DNA of 64,000 nucleotides from JAEUIZ01 sp046155605 (GCA_046155605.1 JBJXFQ010000077.1:1-64000), one strand, 5' to 3'; positions 21,266-30,700 are shown, counted from the first letter of the stretch. Numbers and translations are program-made. The notes: generated by a model from the sequence alone, not told the origin.

Positions 21266-23041
21266 TCATCCCACTTCGTATAACTTCGGATTCGAGTCCT
21301 CGCCCGCCGCTCGCTCGCGTAGTTTCTGAATCACCTGCGCCGCCATGGCCTCCGCCGTCGCGAGTTCCTCGACCACCGTGTGATCGGCACCGAGTTGCAT
21401 CGCCTGGATGGCCTTCGAGAGCACATTCAGCCGGGCGGAGATGAAGATGTCGGGCCTCGAGAGCCGGATGGTGCGGCAGGCGCGCAGCACCGCTTCTTCG
21501 TCGGGCATCGTCAGGATCACCGCGGAGGCCTGACGGAGCCCCGCTCGCTCCAAAACCTCCGCGTTTGAAGCGTCGCCGAACACGATGGCGCGGCCGAGAG
21601 CGTGCTGCTTGTCCACCGTTCGCGGATTCATCTCGACCACGGTCACGATCACGCCGCGCTTCTCGATCGCGTCCACCACAGCGCGTCCCACCGGCCCGAA
21701 CCCCGCGACGACCACCAGTTCCGACGCCGGGCCGGCCTCTCCGGTTGACTGCGTGGCATCCTGCTCTTCCGTGTGATCCTGAGCCCGCGCCCACGGCGCG
21801 TTGGGCAGCGCCCGAGACGCCGTCGCGAGCGATCGGCCCAGCCCCACCAGCCACGGCGTGATGACCAGTGAGATCACCGTCACGGCGATCGCATAGGACG
21901 CGTGCGTGGGAGAGACGATGCCCGCCGAGCGTGATTGCGCGACGATGAGCAGCGTGAACTCGCCGCCTTGCGCGAGCGCGAGCGCCGAGTACGCGGCGAC
22001 GGGCGCGCTCGCTCCGGCGAGCCAGGCCGCGGCACCCGTCGAGATCGCCTTGATCCCGATGATCGCCGCGACGCCCAGACCGACGAGCCACCAATCCGAC
22101 ATCAGGAGCCTCAGCGGCATGTCGAGACCGATCGCGGCGAAGAAGATCGCCATGAAGAGGTCTCGCATAGGCACCAACTGCCCCGCGAGTTGATAACGAA
22201 ACGGGGTTGAGGCCAGAAGAAAGCCGGCAAGGAACGCGCCGAGTTCGGGGCTGAACCCAAGCCACGCAGCCGTGATCGCTGCTGCCAGCGCCACCGCCGC
22301 CGAGACAACCAGCATGACCTCGTTGCCGGCCCGCGCCGCCGCCCCGATGAGCCGTGGCAGCGCCGCACGCCCGACCACAACCAGCACGATAATGCCCCCC
22401 AGCGCCCGGCTCGATCCGATCACCACACTCATCGGGTCGCCCATCGGGCCGGGGGCTTCGCCCGAACCTGCCGGGACCGATCCCGCCGCGCCGGAACCTG
22501 CCGCACTCGCCCACGCGGCGATCACGGGCAGCGACGCCATGAACAAGAGCGCGAGCATGTCCTGGAGCACCAGGATGCCCAACGCAACTCGCCCTTTGGC
22601 GAGGTGTAACTCACGCCGCGTCTCGAGCACCCGAAGCACGACCGCCGTCGATGAAATCGCCATCCCCATCGCCACCGCCAGCGCCGCGGGGGACGGAAGC
22701 CCCAGCGCGATCCCTGCCGGCCAGCCGAGCAGCACCGCGCCGGCGGCTGAAGCGAGCGTGATGAGCGCGATCCGTCGCACGTTGGATGCCATCCCGCCCA
22801 GGTCGAGGTGCAGCCCGACCGTGAACATGAGCACGACCATCGCCAGTTCAGAGATCGACTCCGCGTCGGCCGATTCGCTCACCAGGCCGAGGCCGTGCGG
22901 CCCGACGAGCGCCCCGGCGATCAGATAGCCCGGGATCGTGACCATGCGCAGCCGCCCAAGCACGAGCGCGACAAGCCCCGCCGCCGCGAGGATCACCAGC
23001 AGTCCGACCGCGAGATTGCTCTGAGATGCGAGGATCACCAT
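21266..23041 (-). CDS. Monovalent cation:proton antiporter with RCK domain
   Basis: A 591-residue CPA2-family transporter of the KefC/YbaL type. About 12 membrane helices (for example LLVILAAAGLVALVLGRL, VVLMFTVGLHLDL, LGFSPELGAFLAGFLL) make up residues 1-400. The C-terminal ~130 residues are a TrkA-N Rossmann domain (LVVVAGFGPVGRAVVDAI) that binds nucleotide and gates transport. It likely exchanges K+ or Na+ for H+. It begins 12 bp after the mnmG stop on the same strand, so the two are probably co-transcribed. A charged Pro/Ala stretch near residue 150 (GSVPAGSGEAPGP) is an inter-helix insertion. Confidence 0.92.
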   Translation of the reverse strand: MVILASQSNLAVGLLVILAAAGLVALVLGRLRMVTIPGYLIAGALVGPHGLGLVSESADAESISELAMVVLMFTVGLHLDLGGMASNVRRIALITLASAAGAVLLGWPAGIALGLPSPAALAVAMGMAISSTAVVLRVLETRRELHLAKGRVALGILVLQDMLALLFMASLPVIAAWASAAGSGAAGSVPAGSGEAPGPMGDPMSVVIGSSRALGGIIVLVVVGRAALPRLIGAAARAGNEVMLVVSAAVALAAAITAAWLGFSPELGAFLAGFLLASTPFRYQLAGQLVPMRDLFMAIFFAAIGLDMPLRLLMSDWWLVGLGVAAIIGIKAISTGAAAWLAGASAPVAAYSALALAQGGEFTLLIVAQSRSAGIVSPTHASYAIAVTVISLVITPWLVGLGRSLATASRALPNAPWARAQDHTEEQDATQSTGEAGPASELVVVAGFGPVGRAVVDAIEKRGVIVTVVEMNPRTVDKQHALGRAIVFGDASNAEVLERAGLRQASAVILTMPDEEAVLRACRTIRLSRPDIFISARLNVLSKAIQAMQLGADHTVVEELATAEAMAAQVIQKLRERAAGEDSNPKLYEVG

Positions 23042-23053
23042 GGCGCGGCGATG

Positions 23054-25108
23054 CTAGCGAGGCGTCCGCGTCAGCACCACCGAGAGCAACATCACATCCG
23101 CCGGCGTCACCCCTTCGAGCCGTCCGGCCTGTCCATACGTCGCGGGCCGATAGCGCGCGAGCGCCTGCCGCGCTTCGGGCCGAAGCCCGTCGATGGCCGC
23201 GTAGTCAACGGCCGCGGGTAGGCGCTTCGTCTCCATCTCGATCGCGCGGCGCACCTCGGCCCGCTGCCGGACGATGTAGGCCTCGTACTTGCAATCGGCG
23301 AGCGCCGTCGCCCAGATGGCGTCGCTGATTCCATCGACACCCGCCAGCGCCCGCCGAAAGTCGCCCATCACGAACTCAGGCCTACGAGCCGCCGCCGCGA
23401 GCGGCAGGCCATCGACCCGCGTCCTGCCGATCGCCGAAGCCAATCGCGAGAGTCCATCTCGTCGCCGCGCGTGCGCCTCGCGCCGCATACGCCCGAGCCC
23501 TTCGCCCCCCAGCAGGCCGATTTCTTCCGCCACGGGCGTCAGTCGATCCGCGGCGTTGTCGGCACGCAGCAGCAACCGATGCTCGGCCCGGCTCGTGAAC
23601 ATCCGATACGGCTCCACCGGCGTCTTGGTCACGAGGTCATCCATCAGCACGCCGATGTACGCCTGATCCCGGCGGAGCACAAACTCGCCCAGCCCCATCG
23701 CCAGCCGCGCCGCGTTGATCCCGGCGACCAGCCCCTGCGCCGCCGCCTCCTCATAGCCGCTCGTCCCGTTAATCTGCCCGGCGAGAAACAGTCCCTCGAC
23801 ACGCTTGGTCATGCCCGTGGCCATGATCTGGTGCGGGCGCACCATGTCGTACTCAACCGCGTACCCGTACCGGAGCACTTCCGCGCGCGCGCAGCCGGGC
23901 ATCGCGCGCACGATCTCGTCCTGCACCTCGGCCGGCAGGCTCGTCGAGATGCCGTTGCAATAGACCCAGTCGTCCGACAGCGATTCGGGCTCGAGGAAGA
24001 CCGTGTGGCTGTCGCGCTCCGCGAAGCGGACGACCTTGTCCTCGATGCTGGGGCAATACCGCGGCCCGACCGATTCGATCTGTCCGCTGTACATCGGTGC
24101 GCGATGTAAGTTAGCGCGGATGAGGTCGTGAACCGCTCTGTTCGTTGTGGTCTCTCGGCATTCCACCTGGGGCAGAATGGGAAAGCAAGCCGGAGTGTCA
24201 TCGCCAGGGGACGAGCGCGATGGGTCATCGACCGGGGCGTCGACGCCCCGGCTCACTGTGAGATCGCTGAACGGCACCGGCCGCGCGTCTCCGAGCGCCG
24301 GCCGCAGCGATTCCCACTCGATCGTTCCGCGTTTGAGCCTCGGCGGCGTGCCGGTTTTCAGCCGGCCGAGTTCGAATCCAAGTTCTTTGAGCGCGCCCGA
24401 GATTCCTTCAGCCCCTGCCTCGCCGAATCGTCCGCCCGCGGTCCGCCGCTCGCCCGTGTGCATCAGCCCGCGCATGAACGTGCCGGTCGTGAGGACGACC
24501 GCCGGAGCGGAAATCTCAAACATACTCCTATCTTCATTCGGGACTTGAGATTTGCTGCTTTGAACTTTGACCACCACCCCCCGCACTCGTCCCGCTTCCA
24601 CGACGAGACGCTCGACCGTTCCGGCGATCACCTCGATCTCGGGCCGCGACGCGATCATCCGCTGCACCGCTGCCGCGTACGCGTGCTTGTCGCACTGCGC
24701 CCGCGGCCCATGCACCGCCGGCCCGCGGCTCGTATTCAAAACCTTAAACTGAATCCCCGTCGCGTCCGCCGCCAGCCCCATCAGCCCGCCCATCGCGTCG
24801 ATCTCGCGGACGAGTTGCCCCTTGGCCAGCCCCCCGATCGCCGGGTTGCACGACATCACGCCGATCTTCGTCGGATCGCTGGTGACGAGCGCCACGACCG
24901 CTCGCTGTGGGTACCCCGCCCCTCCGGGGCGGATCTTGGTGGCGCTGCCCTCCGCAGCGCCAGTAGCCGAGCCTTCCCGGCCTGCGTCCGTCCCTTCGTC
25001 CCCTCGTCCCTTCGTCCCCTCCGCGAGCAGATTCGCCGCCGCCCACGCAGCCTCAACGCCCGCGTGCCCACCGCCGATCACGATAACCTGAAACCGTCTG
25101 CTTTCCAC
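23054..25108 (-). CDS. mnmG: tRNA uridine-5-carboxymethylaminomethyl enzyme MnmG
   Basis: A 684-residue FAD enzyme that with MnmE modifies U34 of tRNAs. The FAD motif VIVIGGGHAGVEAAWAAA opens the protein. MSCNPAIGGLAKGQLVREIDAMGG, ANLHRAPMYSGQIESVGPRYCPSIEDK and GLFLAGQINGTSGYEEAAAQG are diagnostic. It is about 60 residues longer than usual because of two in-frame insertions. One lies at residues ~26-68 (Gly/Glu/Arg-rich, encoded by 24905-25030) and one at ~285-315 (encoded around 24150-24256). Both contain repeat elements described separately. I chose GTG 25108, immediately before the conserved N-terminus; it lacks a ribosome binding site but has TACCAT 5 nt upstream. Confidence 0.93.
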   Translation of the reverse strand: MESRRFQVIVIGGGHAGVEAAWAAANLLAEGTKGRGDEGTDAGREGSATGAAEGSATKIRPGGAGYPQRAVVALVTSDPTKIGVMSCNPAIGGLAKGQLVREIDAMGGLMGLAADATGIQFKVLNTSRGPAVHGPRAQCDKHAYAAAVQRMIASRPEIEVIAGTVERLVVEAGRVRGVVVKVQSSKSQVPNEDRSMFEISAPAVVLTTGTFMRGLMHTGERRTAGGRFGEAGAEGISGALKELGFELGRLKTGTPPRLKRGTIEWESLRPALGDARPVPFSDLTVSRGVDAPVDDPSRSSPGDDTPACFPILPQVECRETTTNRAVHDLIRANLHRAPMYSGQIESVGPRYCPSIEDKVVRFAERDSHTVFLEPESLSDDWVYCNGISTSLPAEVQDEIVRAMPGCARAEVLRYGYAVEYDMVRPHQIMATGMTKRVEGLFLAGQINGTSGYEEAAAQGLVAGINAARLAMGLGEFVLRRDQAYIGVLMDDLVTKTPVEPYRMFTSRAEHRLLLRADNAADRLTPVAEEIGLLGGEGLGRMRREAHARRRDGLSRLASAIGRTRVDGLPLAAAARRPEFVMGDFRRALAGVDGISDAIWATALADCKYEAYIVRQRAEVRRAIEMETKRLPAAVDYAAIDGLRPEARQALARYRPATYGQAGRLEGVTPADVMLLSVVLTRTPR
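24230..24256 (-). repeat. REP-like palindrome, copy 1, inside mnmG
   Basis: The perfect 20-bp palindrome ccggggcgtcgacgccccgg (24232-24251) forms the core. With its flanks, read on the minus strand, it matches the element at 33778-33805 at about 25 of 28 positions. It is translated in frame as part of an insertion in MnmG (SRGVDAPVDDPS). Confidence 0.65.
24916..24961. repeat. Pair of adjacent hairpin elements inside mnmG
   Basis: Two perfect dyads lie 8 nt apart: ccgccccTCCggggcgg (24916-24932) and ggcgctgc-cctcc-gcagcgcc (24941-24961). Both have TCC in the loop. They fall in the first MnmG insertion, next to the pyrimidine tract at 24985. Confidence 0.6.
24985..25022 (+). repeat. 8-bp pyrimidine tandem repeat, copy 1, inside mnmG
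   Basis: About 4.5 units of TCCCYTCG on the plus strand. The 17-nt core ccgtcccttcgtcccct (24988-25004) is identical in the copies at 28623 and 33865. Confidence 0.65.
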
Positions 25109-25113
25109 CGCGG

Positions 25114-25119
25114 ATGGTA
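25114..25119 (-). promoter_or_regulatory. Candidate -10 box, leaderless mnmG
   Basis: TACCAT on the minus strand, 5 nt before GTG 25108. There is no Shine-Dalgarno sequence. Confidence 0.3.
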
Positions 25120-25160
25120 GTCTGAGTCGAATCGGCACAAGTCGCACACGGAGTTCTCGG

Positions 25161-25829
25161 ATGGTCCGATCGGCGCTTATGGTCGCATACTGGTTGCTGG
25201 CGGTGTTTCTCGCAGGCGGCGCGTGCCTTCTCTCGCCGATGCTGATTCCAGGTTTGCTCTCACACTCGTATTTGACATGGGTTGAACTTGAAACCAAGCC
25301 CAGAACAAATGTCTCTATCTTCGCGCGATTCGACTATGGGCCATCCCAACGACGGCCAACGGTGGTCTCTGTCATTGCCGGTGAATCCAAGTTCCGAATC
25401 AACCCTCGCACGCTCGAATGCACGCGATGGGTTGATGGCGTCTCGCGCGGCGAATCGCTCGGCGTGCTGAGCCCGGCCTTGCTGGCGACACAGCTTAAGA
25501 ACTTGCCCGTTGGGCATGAGAAAGTACTTCTCGATGCGCTCGATCGCTTTCTGCGCGATGTCGCGCGCGACGGCCTCGCCGCCATGAAGACGCATCCGTT
25601 CAAGCAAATCGATTGGTCGACCTATGGAGAGGGGCAGCCGGACCTGAGTGCATGGCAAACCGAAGGCACCGAACCCGGACTACGAATTTCGACTCGGTGG
25701 ATCACCCTGCCCGGCATGGCCTTGGCATCGCTCTCGACTCTGCTGATCGCTTGGCTCGTTCAACGGAAAGCAGTTCGGTTCCTGAAGGCGCGCCAGACAC
25801 TTACGGCACAATCGGCTGCCCCGTATTGA
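25161..25829 (+). CDS. Membrane protein of unknown function
   Basis: A 222-residue protein with an N-terminal membrane helix (VAYWLLAVFLAGGACLLSPMLI) and a second near the C-terminus (ITLPGMALASLSTLLIAWLV), leaving ~130 residues between, probably outside the membrane. Charged residues follow the second helix (QRKAVRFLKARQ), placing the C-terminus in the cytoplasm. I do not recognise the family. It is divergent from mnmG and its 3' end overlaps the convergent pilin-like gene by 29 bp. AT content is a little higher than in the neighbours. Confidence 0.7.
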   Translation: MVRSALMVAYWLLAVFLAGGACLLSPMLIPGLLSHSYLTWVELETKPRTNVSIFARFDYGPSQRRPTVVSVIAGESKFRINPRTLECTRWVDGVSRGESLGVLSPALLATQLKNLPVGHEKVLLDALDRFLRDVARDGLAAMKTHPFKQIDWSTYGEGQPDLSAWQTEGTEPGLRISTRWITLPGMALASLSTLLIAWLVQRKAVRFLKARQTLTAQSAAPY

Positions 25830-26799
25830 TCTCTCTTCCGCCAAAGTCCACGCCCTTCAGCCCGCCGCGGGTCCAGCGGTAGTACCCGATCACCGCGTCC
25901 TGCACCTGGCCGCTCCGCGTCGGGGGCTCAAACCCGAGGATGCTCGGGTTGTAATAGAAGAGCGTCGGCGAGGCGCTCGCCGGACTTGCGCGGTTGTACC
26001 CCGGATTCGTCTTGTCCGTCCGCATCGTCCGCACCGACCCGTCAAAGAGCGCCAGCGGCACCTTCGCGTCGGGATAGGCATAGAACAGCGGCTTGCGCCC
26101 CGAGTGCCGCGAGTAGAACTCGAAATAGGCGACCTTCTGCGAAGGGTACTGCACCTCCCAATACCCGCGCGGACCCCACTGCAAACTCGGAGGATTCCAG
26201 AAAAGGTTGTGGTCGTTGGGATACTGGTAGACCGTCGGCAGTTTCTCGGGCGACCATGCCGCGGGAACAACCTGGTACGTCGAACTGTAAGGCCACAACT
26301 TCCCGAACGGAGTTCCGAAGTCATTGGGCCTCGGGTTGGGGTTCTTTGGGTCGCGCTGCCAGCCGATCAGCGTCCGGTCTTCAGGGCAGGCCACCGTCTC
26401 CTCGGGCTGACGCACCGACATGTAGTCGAGCAGCACGAGGTGGTTGTAGTGACGGTGAGGCAACCGATCCCCAATCGGCACGAGGTCCGGACGATCGGCC
26501 CGAGTGCGTAGGATGTAGACCGCCTGATTCGCCGTGGATTGTGCGCTCCCCCCCGCGTTGTTCAGGTCCGGGTACTCGCAGTACGAACGCCCCGGCTGCC
26601 AACTGTACGTTGCGATGCGCTCCTTGAAATCAGCGCAGTACGCGACGTTCGAGCGGGCCATCTGCGCGAGGTTTGACTCGCACTTGACCTTGCGGCCTGC
26701 CGCCCGCGCCTCACCCAACGCCGGAAGCAGAATCGAAATCAGCAGCGCGATGATCGCGATGACCACCAGCAACTCGATAAGCGTAAAGGCTCGTCGCAT
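25801..26799 (-). CDS. Type IV pilin-like protein with prepilin cleavage motif
   Basis: A 332-residue protein starting MRRAFTLIELLVVIAIIALLISILLPALGEAR, a classic prepilin N-terminus with the Glu at mature position 5 and a membrane/assembly helix. The body has the N-terminal CESNLAQMA block seen in planctomycete pseudopilin-like proteins (DUF1559 or the related H-X9-DG group). It contains many Trp/Tyr/Pro residues. Prepilin peptidase should cleave after the Ala-Arg-Arg-Ala region before FTLIE. Such genes are highly multiplied in planctomycetes and their function is unclear. It stands alone and converges with the membrane protein gene. Confidence 0.88.
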   Translation of the reverse strand: MRRAFTLIELLVVIAIIALLISILLPALGEARAAGRKVKCESNLAQMARSNVAYCADFKERIATYSWQPGRSYCEYPDLNNAGGSAQSTANQAVYILRTRADRPDLVPIGDRLPHRHYNHLVLLDYMSVRQPEETVACPEDRTLIGWQRDPKNPNPRPNDFGTPFGKLWPYSSTYQVVPAAWSPEKLPTVYQYPNDHNLFWNPPSLQWGPRGYWEVQYPSQKVAYFEFYSRHSGRKPLFYAYPDAKVPLALFDGSVRTMRTDKTNPGYNRASPASASPTLFYYNPSILGFEPPTRSGQVQDAVIGYYRWTRGGLKGVDFGGREINTGQPIVP

Positions 26800-26968
26800 G
26801 GTTCACCCCATTCGTTGGTCGTCCTGACACCGTTGACACTTCCGCTCGACCCTTCGCGGAGCTTCTCCGCTCGCCCCGCTCCCGCCAGCCTACCGCATTC
26901 TCCTGATTTCGCCAAGGGGGATTTCCCGAAACTCTCCTCGGTTGCAAACTGTTCGGTATCTCCGTACC

Positions 26969-29900
26969 ATGCCGCTACCCATGCCCAGGACCGCCCGTTT
27001 GCCCAAGAACAAGCCCGTCGTCGTCGCCCTTCCGCCGGCCCCCGAGCCTCGCGCGGAAGACGCCGGCCTCCCATCGCCGCGCCTCGACCCGCCGGATCGC
27101 TTCATCCGCGTCCGTGGGGCAAAAGAGCACAACCTCAAAAACATCAACGTCGAGATTCCGCGCGACCGCCTCGTCGTCATTACCGGCCTCTCGGGCTCCG
27201 GCAAGTCGTCGCTGGCCTTTGACACGATCTTCGCCGAGGGCCAGCGCAAGTACATGGAGTCGCTCTCGGCCTATGCGCGGCAGTTCCTCGACCAACTCAA
27301 AAAGCCCGACGTCGAGGAGATCGAGGGCATCCCGCCGACCATCGCCATCGAGCAGCGATCGGCCTCGAGCAACCCGCGATCGACCGTCGCCACCACCACC
27401 GAGATCTACGACTACCTGCGCCTCCTCTTCGCGCGCTGCGGCACGCCGGTCTCGTGGGCACCGACCAAGACCAAGAAAGACGGCACGATTCTCGCTCGCG
27501 CGGGCACGCCGATCTCCGCGACGAGCGCGTCACAGATTGTCGATGCTGTGATGACGCTTGGTGGCACCTCTCTCCAGACCGGTGTGAGTGGTGGCACCGG
27601 CCTCCAGACCGGCGCGAGCGGCAATCGCATCATGATTTTGGCCCCAGTGGTTCGCGGCCAAAAGGGCTTCCACCGCGACATCCTCGAAGACCTCCAGTCC
27701 AAGGGCTGGCAACGCGCCCGCGTCAACGGCACCATCATCGACCTCCGCGACGCGCTCCGCACTCCCGGCGAGAACCCGCTCAAACTCGGGCGCTACGAGA
27801 AGCATTCGATCGAAGCCGTCATTGATCGCCTCGCCCTCAACGCCGATTCGCGGCAGCGGCTTGCCGAATCAGTCGAGGCCGCACTGAAACTCGGCGGCGG
27901 CGCGGTCATCATCGCCATCGAACGCGAAGGCGGGACATGGCTCGACCGCGCGTATTCAGATAAGTTTGCCGATCCCGATCGCCCGGAGTTCTCGCTCCCC
28001 GAACTCACCCCGCGCCTTTTCTCTTTCAACTCGCCCTTCGGGGCCTGTCCCACCTGCCACGGCCTCGGGACGCTGATGGAACTCGACGAGGCCCGCGTCG
28101 TCCCGGACCTCGGCAAGAGCCTCCACGACGGCGCGGTCGTCGCCTATCACAAGAACTCAGCCGTCCGAGCGTGGTTCCATCGCTCGCTCAAGCGCTTCTG
28201 CAAGTCGTTCGGCCTGGGCTACGAACTGCCGCTCGAGCGATGGCCCGCCGAGGGACGCGAACTGCTCCTCCGTGGACCCGGTTCGCCCCGCGCGGCGGAG
28301 TTCGTCGAGAAGATTCTTGCCGCCGTTCCGCCCAAACTCCTCAAGACCATCAAGCCCGGGCTCAAATGGAAGGGCGTCCTCCCCGAACTCCAGGCTTGGA
28401 TGGAGTCCACCGACAACTCCACCGTCAAGGAGTGGCTCGGCCAGTTCCTTACGGATCGCCCGTGCCCCACCTGCCTCGGCGATCGGCTGCGCATCGAGGC
28501 GCTTCATGTGCTCCTGAGAAGCAAGCAACCGGTCGATGACCCTCGCGCCTTCTCCGCCAATGTCATCGGCCGCCCCGCCTCTCCCCCTTCCTCTTCTTCT
28601 TCCACTTCGTCGCCTCGTCCCTCCGTCCCTTCGTCCCCTTCATACCTCAACATCGCCGAGTTTTCGCGGCTCACGATCACGGACGCGCTGGCTTTCGCCG
28701 AGGGGCTTCAACTGTCGCGCGAGCAGGCGAAGATCGCCGAGCCGATCATCAAGGAGGTCAAGAATCGCCTTCGATTCCTCTCTTCCGTCGGCCTCGAATA
28801 CCTCTCGCTCGACCGCCGCACCGCCACGCTCTCCGGCGGCGAGGCCCAGCGCATCCGCCTCGCCACGCAGGTCGGCTCCGGACTCGTCGGCGCGTGCTAC
28901 GTCCTCGACGAGCCCACCATCGGCCTCCACCAGCGCGACAACGCACGCCTCATCCGCACCCTCCGCCACCTCACCGACATCGGCAACTCCGTCCTCGTCG
29001 TCGAGCACGATGAGGACATGATCCGTTCCGCCGACCACGTCCTCGACATCGGCCCCGGCCCCGGCGTGCATGGCGGGCGCGTCGTCGCGCAGGGTTCCGT
29101 CGCCGACCTCTCTGCCGCGCCCGATTCCATCACCGGGGATTATCTCTCGGGCCGCCGGAAGATCGATGTGCCCTCCCGCCGCCGCGCGCTCTCCGAGAAA
29201 TCCGCCGTCGTCATCAAGGCCGCTTCGCAGAACAACCTCAAAGACGCCGACGCCACCTTCCCCTTGGGCGGCATCATCTGCGTCACCGGCGTCTCCGGCT
29301 CGGGCAAGTCAACCCTCGTCAACGACATCCTCCTCCAGGCCGCCCGCAACCACCTCCACGGCACGCGCGAGACCGTCGGCAAGCACGACCGCATCACCGG
29401 CCTCAACCGCATCGACCGCATCATCGAGGTCGATCAATCCCCGATCGGCCGCACGCCACGCTCCAACCCCGCGACCTACACCGGCTTCTTCGACGACATC
29501 CGCAAGGTCTTCGCACAATCCAAGGAATCCAAACTCCGCGGCTACGAGCCGGGGCGCTTCTCGTTCAACGTCAAGGGCGGGCGCTGCGAGGCCTGTCAGG
29601 GCCAGGGCGTCAAAAAAATTGAGATGCACTTTCTCCCCGATGTCTACGTCGAGTGCGAGGTCTGCGAGGGCCGGCGTTACAACCGCGAGACGCTCGAAGT
29701 CCTCTACCGCGGCAAGTCCATCGCTGACGTCCTCAAGATGACTGTTGAATCCGCGCTCGCCTTCTTCGACAACCATCCCAACATCAAACGCTTCGTCCAG
29801 TGTCTCCACGACGTCGGCCTCGACTATCTCGAACTCGGGCAGCCCTCCACCACTCTCTCCGGCGGCGAGGCCCAGCGCATCAAACTCGCCACCGAACTCG

Positions 29901-30361
29901 GCAAGTCCGGCGGCACGCGCAACATGCCCACCGAAGGCCTCTCGCCCGAGGAACTCGCCCGCGCCAAGCGCTCGTTCGCCGCGGCTGCCCCGCCCGACCC
30001 CGACTCCGAGCGCCGGCCGCCTCCGCTTTCGGACGCGCCCCGCCGTGGCCGCTCGCTCCGCTCCCTCTCGCCCTACGGCCACACGCTCTATGTGCTCGAC
30101 GAGCCGACCACCGGCCTGCACTTCGAGGACATCCGCAGGCTCGTCTCCGTCTTTGATCGTCTCGCCGACGCCGGCAACACTCTCGTCGTCATTGAGCACA
30201 ACCTCGACGTCATCAAGCGTGCAGACTGGATCATCGACCTCGGCCCCGAGGGCGGAGACAAAGGCGGCACCGTGATCGCCTCGGGCACCCCGGAATCCGT
30301 CGCCGCAAACCCCAGGAGTTACACGGGGCACTATCTCCGACATGTCCTAACGGCCCAGTAA
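26969..30361 (+). CDS. uvrA: Excinuclease ABC subunit A
   Basis: A 1130-residue damage-recognition ATPase of nucleotide excision repair. Two ABC modules: Walker A GLSGSGKSS (~72) and GVSGSGKST (~774); signatures LSGGEAQRIRLATQ and LSGGEAQRIKLATE; Walker B YVLDEPTIGLHQRD and YVLDEPTTGLHFED. Zinc-site CxxC pairs are present (CPTCHG, CPTCLG, CEACQG, CEVCEG). It is longer than the usual ~950 because of insertions at ~198-217 (tandem 10-residue repeat), ~536-557 (Ser/Pro-rich) and ~981-1034 (Pro/Arg-rich, before the last Walker B). ATG 26969 is chosen; TTG 26942 and ATG 26981 are alternatives. Confidence 0.95.
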   Translation: MPLPMPRTARLPKNKPVVVALPPAPEPRAEDAGLPSPRLDPPDRFIRVRGAKEHNLKNINVEIPRDRLVVITGLSGSGKSSLAFDTIFAEGQRKYMESLSAYARQFLDQLKKPDVEEIEGIPPTIAIEQRSASSNPRSTVATTTEIYDYLRLLFARCGTPVSWAPTKTKKDGTILARAGTPISATSASQIVDAVMTLGGTSLQTGVSGGTGLQTGASGNRIMILAPVVRGQKGFHRDILEDLQSKGWQRARVNGTIIDLRDALRTPGENPLKLGRYEKHSIEAVIDRLALNADSRQRLAESVEAALKLGGGAVIIAIEREGGTWLDRAYSDKFADPDRPEFSLPELTPRLFSFNSPFGACPTCHGLGTLMELDEARVVPDLGKSLHDGAVVAYHKNSAVRAWFHRSLKRFCKSFGLGYELPLERWPAEGRELLLRGPGSPRAAEFVEKILAAVPPKLLKTIKPGLKWKGVLPELQAWMESTDNSTVKEWLGQFLTDRPCPTCLGDRLRIEALHVLLRSKQPVDDPRAFSANVIGRPASPPSSSSSTSSPRPSVPSSPSYLNIAEFSRLTITDALAFAEGLQLSREQAKIAEPIIKEVKNRLRFLSSVGLEYLSLDRRTATLSGGEAQRIRLATQVGSGLVGACYVLDEPTIGLHQRDNARLIRTLRHLTDIGNSVLVVEHDEDMIRSADHVLDIGPGPGVHGGRVVAQGSVADLSAAPDSITGDYLSGRRKIDVPSRRRALSEKSAVVIKAASQNNLKDADATFPLGGIICVTGVSGSGKSTLVNDILLQAARNHLHGTRETVGKHDRITGLNRIDRIIEVDQSPIGRTPRSNPATYTGFFDDIRKVFAQSKESKLRGYEPGRFSFNVKGGRCEACQGQGVKKIEMHFLPDVYVECEVCEGRRYNRETLEVLYRGKSIADVLKMTVESALAFFDNHPNIKRFVQCLHDVGLDYLELGQPSTTLSGGEAQRIKLATELGKSGGTRNMPTEGLSPEELARAKRSFAAAAPPDPDSERRPPPLSDAPRRGRSLRSLSPYGHTLYVLDEPTTGLHFEDIRRLVSVFDRLADAGNTLVVIEHNLDVIKRADWIIDLGPEGGDKGGTVIASGTPESVAANPRSYTGHYLRHVLTAQ
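27561..27620 (+). repeat. 30-bp tandem duplication inside uvrA
   Basis: Units 27561-27590 and 27591-27620 agree at 24 of 30 positions. In frame they encode GTSLQTGVSG and GTGLQTGASG, a segment absent from ordinary UvrA. Confidence 0.7.
28614..28640 (+). repeat. Pyrimidine tandem repeat, copy 2, inside uvrA
   Basis: Shares the exact 17-nt core ccgtcccttcgtcccct (28623-28639) with the tracts in mnmG and upstream of the ABC-F gene. Translated in frame as part of a Ser/Pro-rich insertion. Confidence 0.65.
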
Positions 30362-30412
30362 GCACCGCTCGTACCACCCCGAGTGCGGTCTCGGTGATGC
30401 CGCTCCGCGGCG

Positions 30413-30418
30413 TATACT
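30413..30418 (+). promoter_or_regulatory. Candidate -10 box, leaderless small gene
   Basis: TATACT lies 6 nt before ATG 30425, with no Shine-Dalgarno sequence between. Confidence 0.4.
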
Positions 30419-30424
30419 TCGTCT

Positions 30425-30700
30425 ATGAACGCTCTGCCCGCGCCATCTCAGGACGCCCTGAAGATTCTGAACGTGCTCGTCGGCCAGGAGATCCTCCGCG
30501 GCCGCGAACTCCAGTGGAAATCCTCGCTCACCGATTCTCAGAAGTTCGCCGACGCCGTGCGCCAACTTGACGGCTTCGAGATGCTCCAGATCGAAGGCCC
30601 CAAAAACTCGTACGACGACCTCTGCGGCTCATTCATCAGCCTGCGCCCTTCCGCCACCCAACTCGTCCGCTACATCGTCCGCTCGAAGGCCACCGCCTAG
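30425..30700 (+). CDS. Small protein of unknown function, possible winged-helix
   Basis: A 91-residue soluble protein. Helix-rich start (SQDALKILNVLVGQEILRG), then QKFADAVRQLDGFEMLQIEG and a strand-like ending (SFISLRPSATQLVRYIVRS). The order helix-helix-helix-strand-strand could fit a small winged-helix DNA-binding fold, but this is only a guess from the pattern. It follows uvrA by 63 bp on the same strand and has its own -10-like box 6 nt before the ATG. Confidence 0.65.
   Translation: MNALPAPSQDALKILNVLVGQEILRGRELQWKSSLTDSQKFADAVRQLDGFEMLQIEGPKNSYDDLCGSFISLRPSATQLVRYIVRSKATA

Noticed and set aside
21280..21310. Sequence resembling a tRNA T-arm (attcgagtcct)
   Set aside because: Inside the antiporter coding region with no acceptor or anticodon arms around it.
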